Origin: CAZZIZ01 sp964654535
Lineage (GTDB): Bacteria; Bacteroidota; Bacteroidia; Chitinophagales; UBA2359
DNA: 13,060 nucleotides
Assembly: GCA_964654535.1 (NCBI GenBank)
Contig: CAZZIZ010000096.1
Span: 1 to 13,060 of the forward strand
Direction of reading: 5' to 3'
Shown here piece by piece: positions 1-6,231 of the stretch. The notes under the pieces are model-generated. The model was not told the DNA's origin, ran no database searches, and saw nothing but the letters and a program-made list of their open reading frames with translations. Each line of letters starts with the position of its first letter. The stretch's first letter is position 1. Position numbers and translations under genes: made by a program.

Positions 1-122
1 TAGAAGTGTTTTGCGTGAAGAAAACAGAACAGAGCGAGCCCCGAAAGCCCGACCCTAAAACTTCCAGTCCCTTGTTGGTCCCCTGACCAACAAGCTGGAC
101 TGGAAGTTTTAGGGGCACGCCC
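1..122 (+). repeat. Dispersed structured repeat, copy 1 (left end cut by window edge)
   Basis: This is one of three copies of an element also seen at 6025-6188 (opposite strand) and 13006-13060. Read on the plus strand, positions 25-55 match the minus strand of 6066-6096 at 28 of 31 bases, including an identical 13-base cagaacagagcga block and a cgaaagcccgaccc block. The right end ggggcacgccc (112-122) is identical to the minus strand of 6025-6035. A gaagtgtt at 3-10 is also shared with copy 2. Between the two conserved blocks lies an unrelated insert that folds into a long hairpin (53-114). The expected left end (gcgtgagggatagagg) is not seen and probably lies outside the window. The element sits just after hflX and runs convergent to it. 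I recall similar sequences as common intergenic repeats in Bacteroidota, but this is unverified. Confidence 0.75.
53..114. repeat. Long near-perfect hairpin (28-bp stem) inside repeat copy 1
   Basis: Positions 53-70 are the exact reverse complement of 97-114 (18 bp). Positions 71-80 are the exact reverse complement of 85-94 (10 bp). The loop is ccct (81-84), and the only irregularity is a 2-base bulge (ct, 95-96). The outermost CCC/GGG pairs belong to the conserved ends of the surrounding repeat. The rest has no counterpart in copy 2, which carries a different short hairpin at the same place. No T-run follows on either side, so it is not a typical intrinsic terminator, although it could protect or end the hflX transcript 3' end. 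Confidence 0.85.
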
Positions 123-145
123 AAGTTAATTACAACAATCTTTTC

Positions 146-1330
146 TTAATAAAACTCCCGACGATAAGGATAGCGGACCTTGTACTGCGCCTGAACCATA
201 GTCAAAAGTTGGGCGCGCAACTCCTGAATGTTCGTCTTCTTGGTAGCGGAAATAAAAATGCTATCGCCCTGTATGCGTTCGCCAATGCGGGTTTTCAAGT
301 CATTCATTATTTCTTCCTGGTCTTCCTCAAGCTGCATTTGGTCGAAGTGTTGCTGCTCAAAGGCGTCTATCTTATTGAAAATAGTCAGGCAGGGCAACTC
401 GGTTGCACTAAACTCTTTGAGCAGTTTGTCGACCACAACCATGTGATCTTCGAACTGAGGGTGCGATACATCGACAACGTGCAGGAGTATATCCGACTCG
501 CGCAATTCGTCGAGCGTAGACTTAAAACTCTCTACCAAACTATGCGGCAGCTTGCGAATAAATCCAACCGTATCCGAAAGTAAAAAAGGCGTTCGCCCTA
601 AGGTTACTTTTCTCACCGTAGTATCCAGCGTAGCAAACAATTTGTTTTCGGCAAACACATCGCTCTTAGACATTACGTTCATAATGGTGGACTTGCCTAC
701 ATTAGTATAACCCACTAGCGCAACCCGTATGAGTTCGCCTCGAGTTTTTCTGCGCGTCTGGTTTTGACGATCTATTTTGGCGAGGTTCTCTTTTAGTCGA
801 GTAACCTTTTGATTAACAATACGTCTATCCGTCTCAATTTCCTTTTCACCCGTACCACGCATACCGATTCCCCCTTTTTGTCTATCGAGGTGCTCCCACA
901 TACCACGTAAACGCGGAAGAAGGTACTTCATCTGCGCCAGCTCTACCTGTGCTTTGGCTTGCGCCGTACGGGCTCGTGTAGCGAAGATGTCGAGGATGAG
1001 GTAACTGCGATCAATAATTTTTACGTGTATCTCTTTCTCAATATTGAACTGTTGGGAAGGACTTAAATCGTCATCAAAAATGACCAGGTCAATTTTGTTG
1101 GCTTCGACGTACTCGGCAATTTCCAAGAGTTTGCCTGAGCCTATGAAAGTTCCACGATGTGGGTGTTTCATATTTTGCTTGAAGACCTTTATGACATCCG
1201 CGCCAGCAGTGTTGGCCAAAAAGGCAAGCTCCTCAAGGTATTCGTCGAGTTTATTTTCGGGCTGATCTGGAAGGATAAGACCCACCAAAATAGCGCGCTC
1301 GTAAGATTGATTAAGATGACCTAGCTCCAC
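146..1330 (-). CDS. hflX: GTPase HflX, ribosome-associated
   Basis: This is a 394-residue TRAFAC-class GTPase that in studied bacteria binds the 50S subunit and splits stalled or heat-damaged ribosomes. The HflX N-terminal domain shows GTFIGSGK (60-67), the QAKAQVELAQ block leading into YLLPRLRGMW (124-145) and GGIGMRGTGEKEIETDRR (153-170). The G domain follows: G1 GYTNVGKST (207-215), G2 around ATLDTT (233-238), G3 DTVG (253-256), G4 NKID (319-322) and G5 SAT (361-363). All nucleotide-binding motifs look intact and length is normal for the family. The start is GTG at 1328-1330, 7 bases after the lspA stop. The next Met is at residue 54, inside the conserved domain, so the GTG start is favoured. 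It is the last gene of the ileS operon, followed by the repeat at 1-122. Confidence 0.95.
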   Translation of the reverse strand: MELGHLNQSYERAILVGLILPDQPENKLDEYLEELAFLANTAGADVIKVFKQNMKHPHRGTFIGSGKLLEIAEYVEANKIDLVIFDDDLSPSQQFNIEKEIHVKIIDRSYLILDIFATRARTAQAKAQVELAQMKYLLPRLRGMWEHLDRQKGGIGMRGTGEKEIETDRRIVNQKVTRLKENLAKIDRQNQTRRKTRGELIRVALVGYTNVGKSTIMNVMSKSDVFAENKLFATLDTTVRKVTLGRTPFLLSDTVGFIRKLPHSLVESFKSTLDELRESDILLHVVDVSHPQFEDHMVVVDKLLKEFSATELPCLTIFNKIDAFEQQHFDQMQLEEDQEEIMNDLKTRIGERIQGDSIFISATKKTNIQELRAQLLTMVQAQYKVRYPYRREFY

Positions 1331-1337
1331 GGAGACT

Positions 1338-1952
1338 TTATTTTGCCGGCTCGCTCATAAAAAACGAACGGTAGAATAGGAAAATCAAAGTTACGCCTAA
1401 AGTAATGGCGCTGTCTGCAATGTTAAACACAGGTCTAAAAAAGATAAAGTATTTGCCGCCCATCCATTCTGGGTAGAATCCGTCAACCAAAGGGAAATAG
1501 AGCATATCTACAACGCGTCCTTGTAGGAAGCCAGCGTAGCCTCCTCCTTCGGGCATAACCTCTGAGATATTACGTATCGCTCCGAAGCTTTCAGAGAAAA
1601 TGAGGCCGTAGACCGCAGAGTCTATCATATTGCCTATGGCACCCGCTAAAATGAGCGAGAGGCTTAAAATAATGCCTAGTTGCGCCTTACGCTGCACTAA
1701 CTCACGAATCATATAGATAATGAAGCCGATGCAGATAATCCGAAATACGCTGAGTATTAACTTTCCATATTGACCGCCGAATTCTAGGCCAAAGGCCATA
1801 CCGTCGTTTTCTATGAAGTGTATGCGAAACCAATCGCCCAAGACGTTGAACTCCTGACCGAGGTACATATTGGTCTTAACCAAAACCTTGCTCACTTGAT
1901 CAATGATCAGAACGACAAAAACAAGGAGGGTAGCGGCGCGACCTTTATTCAA
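1338..1952 (-). CDS. lspA: Lipoprotein signal peptidase (signal peptidase II)
   Basis: This 204-residue inner-membrane aspartyl protease removes the signal peptide from prolipoproteins after lipid attachment. It shows the family blocks in order: IIDQVSK (16-22), the N-D-G-MAFG segment (49-55), GAIGNMIDS (104-112), GRVVDM (145-150) with the first catalytic Asp at 149, and PVFNIADS (174-181) with the second at 180. About four hydrophobic segments are visible. The loop between 112 and 145 is longer than in proteobacterial enzymes; as I recall, this is usual in Bacteroidota. The start appears to be TTG at 1950-1952, because an in-frame TAA lies three codons upstream and the next Met is residue 29, beyond the conserved DQ motif. 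It begins 11 bases after the TraR/DksA-like gene and ends 7 bases before hflX. Confidence 0.95.
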   Translation of the reverse strand: MNKGRAATLLVFVVLIIDQVSKVLVKTNMYLGQEFNVLGDWFRIHFIENDGMAFGLEFGGQYGKLILSVFRIICIGFIIYMIRELVQRKAQLGIILSLSLILAGAIGNMIDSAVYGLIFSESFGAIRNISEVMPEGGGYAGFLQGRVVDMLYFPLVDGFYPEWMGGKYFIFFRPVFNIADSAITLGVTLIFLFYRSFFMSEPAK

Positions 1953-1963
1953 TGGGACTTATA

Positions 1964-2554
1964 CTATTTTGCCAATTTGGCTTCGATACTCAATGTTGCA
2001 TGTGGTACAGCCAGCAAGCGTTTTTTAGAAATGAGTTTGCCTGTTTGTCTACAAACACCATAGGTCTGGTTCTTAATGCGAATAAGCGCATTTTCCAAAT
2101 GCTGAATGAATTTCTTTTGACGAGAAGCCATTTGATTTAAGTGCTCCTTTTGAAAAGTGCCGGCTCCGTCTTCCATGCTCATAAACTTTCCTTCTGTTAA
2201 GTTCTCGCTGGACTTCGTTATTTCGTTTTGGTAATACTTCAGCTCTTCGTAGCAAGAAGCCAATTTGGTTTCAATCAACTCTTGAAAAGATTGCAACTCC
2301 TTTTTGGTGTATTTGGTCTTGGCTCTGCTTTTTCTTGGCTTAGTTGCGCTCTTCTTGACCGTGGTTTTTTTCGCCGTAGTCTTTTTTGCAGCAGCTTTCT
2401 TTTTTGGTGCAGCCTTTGCTTTAGCGACTGCTTTTTTCTTCGTCTTAGCGGCTGGTTTTTTAGCGGTAGTCTTTTTTGCTTTACTACTTGTCGCTTTCTT
2501 TTTTGGAGCTGCTTTTTTAGCGCTCTTTTTCGTTGTAGATTTCTTAGTCGCCAT
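1964..2554 (-). CDS. TraR/DksA-family regulator with histone-H1-like lysine-rich N-terminal tail
   Basis: A 196-residue protein in two parts. Residues 1-80 are an Ala/Lys/Thr-rich, probably disordered tail with 32 lysines, 2 arginines and no acidic residues, resembling histone H1 C-terminal tails. Residues 81-196 are a DksA/TraR-like unit: a helical hairpin or coiled coil (about 84-160) with acidic E128-D129 near the tip, then YGVCRQTGKLI (165-175) and VPHATLSIEAKL (183-194). The canonical four-cysteine zinc finger is reduced to one cysteine (C168), plus H185 as a possible ligand. I recall this degenerate finger as usual in Bacteroidota homologues. DksA proteins act in the secondary channel of RNA polymerase. 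The tail suggests added DNA or RNA binding, which is inference. It starts 3 bases after the ileS stop, so it is co-transcribed and perhaps translationally coupled. Confidence 0.85.
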   Translation of the reverse strand: MATKKSTTKKSAKKAAPKKKATSSKAKKTTAKKPAAKTKKKAVAKAKAAPKKKAAAKKTTAKKTTVKKSATKPRKSRAKTKYTKKELQSFQELIETKLASCYEELKYYQNEITKSSENLTEGKFMSMEDGAGTFQKEHLNQMASRQKKFIQHLENALIRIKNQTYGVCRQTGKLISKKRLLAVPHATLSIEAKLAK

Positions 2555-2557
2555 TTC

Positions 2558-5500
2558 TTATACTCTTGATACTAAAACCTTAGTGTCTATTCCGTTGACA
2601 TCCATTTCAGCGGAATCTCCTGATAAGGTCGAAACAAATTCTAATTTGGAGGTCAGTGTTTCGCTGCAAATATAATCTTTAAATTTATCAAGTGAGCTCA
2701 CTAGTTTGTCCGTAACTGGCTTATTCTGAAGCACTTGCACGCTAATGTGGTCGGTCACTTCGAAGTCATTGTCCTTGCGCAATCTTTGAAGTTTGTTGAC
2801 GAATTCTCGCGCCATGCCCTCCTCAATTAGCTCTTCGCTCAAGGTGACATCAAGCGCCACGGTTATACCGTCTCCGCTGTTTACTAACCAACCAGGAATA
2901 TCGTTACTCTCAATCAATACGTCTTCAAGTAAAATCTCCACAGAACCGTCTCCTACTGCGAGCGAAGTTTTACCCGCGCTTTCGATTGCCGCAATGTCAT
3001 CCTGCGTAAATGCTTTAAGCAAAGTCTGCACTTCTTTCATTTTGCCACCAAGCTTTTTACCCAACTTTTGAAAGTTCGGTTTTATGCTTTTGGTAATAAC
3101 GTTGCTGTCGTCGCTTAAGTATTCAATTTCTTTTACGTTAACCTCATTTAAAATTAACTGCTCCACGGCGGCGATATCGCTGCGCTGCGACTCGTTCAAA
3201 ATTGGAATTAAAATCTTAGCAAGTGGCTGACGCACTTTGAGTTTTTCCTTTTTACGCAATGACAAAATCAGCGAAGTAATCTTTTGCGCCAAGGACATTC
3301 TGGTTTCGAGGCTTTTATCGATTAAAGCTTCATCAACTTTAGGAAACAAGGATAAGTGCACAGATTCTACATCGTGCATTTTACTCACTTTGTTTAAACA
3401 GTTGAAAAGCAAGTCGGCGAAAAATGGTGCCACTGGCGCCATCAGTTGAGTCAATACTTCTAAGCAGGTATATAAAGTTTGATAGGCCGCGAGTTTGTCT
3501 TTTCCCTCGGCGCTGTCGTCTTTTATATCTATAGTGTTCCAAAAGCGTTTGCGACAAAGGCGTACGTACCAGTTACTCAAATCCTCAACAAAGTCCATAA
3601 CCCCTCGCGTTGCTCGGGTAGGCTCGTAGTCCGCAAAGCTTTGCGTGGTATCGCCTATAAGCGAGTTTAGGCGCGATAATACCCACTTGTCAATTTCAGG
3701 TCGCTCAGCAAACGGAACTTGCGCAGCGCTATTGTCAAAACCATCGACGTTGGCGTAGAGTGAAAAGAATGAATAAGTATTGTAAAGCGTTCCGAAAAAC
3801 TTACGACGTACTTCTACTAATCCGTCAACGTCAAATTTCAAATTGTCCCAAGGCTGTGAGTTTGAAATCATATACCAACGCGTTGCGTCAGTTCCATATT
3901 TTTCTAGCGTTTCAAATGGTTCCAGCGCATTGCCATAACGCTTCGACATTTTCAATCCGTTCTTGTCAAGTAGCAATCCGTTGGAGACCACATTTTTAAA
4001 AGCAACCGAGTCCTTAAGCATTACGCTAATAGCATGCAGCGTATAGAACCAACCACGAGTTTGATCTACACCCTCCGCAATAAAGTCTGCCGGAAAGTTT
4101 TGATCAAAAATCTCCTTGTTTTCAAAAGGATAATGCCATTGCGCATATGGCATTGCACCTGAATCAAACCAGACGTCAATCAAGTCAGATTCACGAATCA
4201 TTTTCTTGCCAGAGTCAGAGACTAAATAAATGGTATCGACATAAGGCTTGTGTAGGTCAAAATCGTCTGCAATCTGAGCAGACATAAAACCAGCCGCTAC
4301 AGCCTTTTCTATTTCATTTCTCAATTCGGCTACAGAGCCAATGCATTTTTCTTCCTCACCATCTTCGCTACGCCATATCGGTAAAGGTGTACCCCAAAAG
4401 CGTGAGCGCGATAGATTCCAGTCCAACAAGTTCTCCAGCCAATTGCCAAAACGCCCTTCACCAGTAGATTTCGGCTTCCAGTTAATGGTCTTGTTTAATG
4501 CTACCAAACGATCTTTCACGGCCGTAACCTTTACAAACCAAGAATCGAGAGGGTAATAGAGTATCGGCTTATCAGTACGCCAGCAATGCGGATAATTATG
4601 CTCGTACTTTTCAATTTTGAAAGCCTTGTTTTCCTTTTTCAATTTAACTGCTATGTCCACATCCACGGAAACATAAGCATCGTCGTCTTTGTAATTTTTT
4701 ACGTAGCGACCAGCAAAGTCAGAAACCTCATTAACAAACTTCCCAGTTTTATCGACCAAGGTCAAAGAACCAATACCGTTTTGTTGCGCAACACGAAGGT
4801 CATCCGCACCAAAGCTTGGCGCAATATGCACGATACCCGTACCATCTTCCGTCGTCACAAAATCACCCGAGATAATTTCGAAGGCCTTTCCATCTTCCGG
4901 TTGCACATATGGCAGCAATTGTTCGTAGCTACGACCTACTAAGTCTGCACCCTTTACTTCACCCAAGACGCGATAAGGAATTTGTTTCGCGCCACTTTCG
5001 TAAGCATCGAAATCAAGTTCGGCCAGTTCAGGTTTAAAGTAATAGCTCACCCTATCTTTCGCCAAGTATAAAGTAACTGGCTTATGTGTGTAGGGATTAT
5101 AGGTTTCGACCTTTGCGTAGGAAATCTTAGAACCCAATGCCAGTGCGGTGTTCGACGGTAATGTCCAAGGAGTAGTTGTCCAAGCGAGGAGAAACTCATT
5201 GTCGGCATCCACTAGTTTAAACTGCGCCGTTACCGTAGTATCCTTAACCGATTTGTAGCATCCTGGTTGGTTCAACTCATGCGTACTTAAACCAGTTCCC
5301 GCAGCAGGCGAATAGGGTTGTATCGTATAACCTTTGTACAATAAATCCTTATCGTAAAGCTGCTTCAGTAAAGACCAAAGCGTTTCTATGTAGTCATTTT
5401 CAAAAGTGATGTAAGGATTTTCCAAGTCAACCCAGTATCCCATTTTAACCGTCAAGTCATCCCAAACATCTTTATACTTTAGCACCTCTTCGCGGCAAGC

Positions 5501-5860
5501 AAGATTATAATCTTCGACACTTAGTTTTGTACCAATGTCTTCCTTGGTAATGCCCAGCTTTTTCTCGACTGCCAATTCAATTGGCAGACCGTGTGTGTCC
5601 CAACCACCTTTTCGGTTTACCTTAAAACCCTGCATGGTTTTAAATCGGCAAAAAAGATCCTTGATGGTACGACCCATTACGTGATGAATCCCGGGCATAC
5701 CATTGGCAGAAGGCGGCCCCTCGTAGAAGACGAAAGGCTTTCCATCGGCGCGTTGATCAATACTCTTTTGAAAAATACTTTTCTCCTCCCATTCCGCTAG
5801 AATACGTTTGTCAATAGCCGGTAAATCCAACCCAGAAAATTGCTCGAAACCTTCACTCAT
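2558..5860 (-). CDS. ileS: Isoleucine--tRNA ligase
   Basis: This 1100-residue cytoplasmic class I aminoacyl-tRNA synthetase charges tRNA-Ile and hydrolyses mischarged Val. The HIGH motif appears as GIHH (57-60) after YEGPPSANGMP, followed by GGWDTHGLPIE (85-95). The CP1 editing domain shows TTTPWTLPSN (228-237) and GTGIVHIAPSFGADD (340-354), which includes the editing aspartate. The ATP-binding signature reads KMSKR (637-641) rather than KMSKS. The anticodon-binding helical region follows, and the C-terminus lacks the CxxC zinc module of E. coli-type enzymes. Length, KMSKR and the missing zinc module fit the eukaryote-like second type of IleS, the type often associated with low mupirocin sensitivity. 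The start is ATG at 5858-5860. It is the first gene of the four-gene operon, with a candidate promoter about 32 bases upstream. Confidence 0.97.
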   Translation of the reverse strand: MSEGFEQFSGLDLPAIDKRILAEWEEKSIFQKSIDQRADGKPFVFYEGPPSANGMPGIHHVMGRTIKDLFCRFKTMQGFKVNRKGGWDTHGLPIELAVEKKLGITKEDIGTKLSVEDYNLACREEVLKYKDVWDDLTVKMGYWVDLENPYITFENDYIETLWSLLKQLYDKDLLYKGYTIQPYSPAAGTGLSTHELNQPGCYKSVKDTTVTAQFKLVDADNEFLLAWTTTPWTLPSNTALALGSKISYAKVETYNPYTHKPVTLYLAKDRVSYYFKPELAELDFDAYESGAKQIPYRVLGEVKGADLVGRSYEQLLPYVQPEDGKAFEIISGDFVTTEDGTGIVHIAPSFGADDLRVAQQNGIGSLTLVDKTGKFVNEVSDFAGRYVKNYKDDDAYVSVDVDIAVKLKKENKAFKIEKYEHNYPHCWRTDKPILYYPLDSWFVKVTAVKDRLVALNKTINWKPKSTGEGRFGNWLENLLDWNLSRSRFWGTPLPIWRSEDGEEEKCIGSVAELRNEIEKAVAAGFMSAQIADDFDLHKPYVDTIYLVSDSGKKMIRESDLIDVWFDSGAMPYAQWHYPFENKEIFDQNFPADFIAEGVDQTRGWFYTLHAISVMLKDSVAFKNVVSNGLLLDKNGLKMSKRYGNALEPFETLEKYGTDATRWYMISNSQPWDNLKFDVDGLVEVRRKFFGTLYNTYSFFSLYANVDGFDNSAAQVPFAERPEIDKWVLSRLNSLIGDTTQSFADYEPTRATRGVMDFVEDLSNWYVRLCRKRFWNTIDIKDDSAEGKDKLAAYQTLYTCLEVLTQLMAPVAPFFADLLFNCLNKVSKMHDVESVHLSLFPKVDEALIDKSLETRMSLAQKITSLILSLRKKEKLKVRQPLAKILIPILNESQRSDIAAVEQLILNEVNVKEIEYLSDDSNVITKSIKPNFQKLGKKLGGKMKEVQTLLKAFTQDDIAAIESAGKTSLAVGDGSVEILLEDVLIESNDIPGWLVNSGDGITVALDVTLSEELIEEGMAREFVNKLQRLRKDNDFEVTDHISVQVLQNKPVTDKLVSSLDKFKDYICSETLTSKLEFVSTLSGDSAEMDVNGIDTKVLVSRV

Positions 5861-5891
5861 TATAATGCGTAAACCGCTTTTTTAAGTCGCG

Positions 5892-5899
5892 CAAATTTA
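5892..5899 (-). promoter_or_regulatory. Candidate -7 promoter box for the ileS operon
   Basis: On the minus strand this reads TAAATTTG, an exact match to the Bacteroidota -7 consensus TAnnTTTG. It lies 31 bases before the ileS ATG, giving a plausible short leader. I do not see a clear TTG-type -33 element at the expected distance, so the call rests on one box in an AT-rich stretch. Confidence 0.35.
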
Positions 5900-5934
5900 A
5901 GCATTTCATCTTGAGCACTTTCCACTTTTATATT

Positions 5935-5972
5935 AACTCCCTTCCCTTTTAAGGGAGGTGCCGGGGAGAGTT
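5935..5972. repeat. Small palindromic intergenic element upstream of ileS
   Basis: ctccctt (5937-5943) pairs with aagggag (5951-5957) around a 7-base loop. An outer imperfect pair aactccc (5935-5941) and gggagagtt (5964-5972) brackets the element. Arms rich in C/T and G/A followed by ggtgccgggg resemble short intergenic repeats I recall from other Bacteroidota genomes, but only this copy is in the window. It lies between the repeat at 6025-6188 and the ileS promoter candidate. Confidence 0.4.
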
Positions 5973-6024
5973 CTAGTCATTTAAATCCTTAGGAGCTATA
6001 ACATGAGCGTTAATTAAATGTTTT

Positions 6025-6188
6025 GGGCGTGCCCCACTCACATCTGCCCCTGCGGGGCAAGTTCGGGGTCGGGCTTTCGGCCGTCGCTCTGTTCTGATTC
6101 AGACAAACTGTTCTTCTAGCTCTAGGGAGCTAAGAACACTTCTTGTCCTTATCAACAGGAGCTCCACAAAGGCCTCTATCCCTCACGC
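6025..6188 (-). repeat. Dispersed structured repeat, copy 2 (apparently complete)
   Basis: Read on the minus strand, this copy begins with gcgtgagggatagagg (rev. comp. of 6173-6188), the same 16 bases that open copy 3 at 13006-13021. A few bases on it shares gagctcctgttg with copy 3. It then carries an internal hairpin (6110-6137), the cagaacagagcga block (6084-6096) and the gaaagcccgaccc block shared with copy 1. It closes with ggggcacgccc (6025-6035), also identical to copy 1. The variable insert here is a short hairpin, tgcccc/ggggca (6045-6050 and 6054-6059, loop tgc), closed by a cccc/gggg pair (6032-6035 and 6065-6068). It lies 43 bases after the MMPL gene stop and occupies most of the 371-base gap before ileS. 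No open reading frame or T-run is evident in it. Confidence 0.8.
6110..6137 (-). repeat. Internal hairpin of repeat copy 2
   Basis: gttctt (6110-6115) pairs with aagaac (6132-6137), and agctc (6118-6122) pairs with gagct (6127-6131). The loop is tagg (6123-6126), with a two-base bulge at 6116-6117. This 11-bp stem sits between the gcgtgaggg end and the gcccgaccc block of the element. It is also the first strong hairpin met by transcripts leaving the MMPL gene, but no T-run follows. Confidence 0.6.
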
Positions 6189-6231
6189 AAAAGTGACTCC
6201 TTAGAAGAATCGGCTTTCAAGAATAGGCTTT

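Noticed and set aside
53..114. Intrinsic terminator of the hflX operon
   Set aside because: The stem is strong, but no T-run follows on the hflX strand and the hairpin is embedded in a dispersed repeat. Termination is possible but not supported as a classical terminator.
1..122. Integron attC site or insertion-sequence end
   Set aside because: No integrase, attC core motif, transposase or target-site duplication is visible, and the matching copies have no gene between paired ends.
209..583. Plus-strand open frame inside hflX
   Set aside because: It lies wholly opposite the conserved GTPase domain and shows no recognisable domain, so it is a shadow frame.
2304..2675. Hydrophobic open frame on the plus strand opposite the lysine-rich tail
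   Set aside because: It is the antisense reading of AAA/AAG lysine and GC-rich alanine codons, giving Phe/Leu-rich sequence. It overlaps two well-supported genes and resembles no protein I know.
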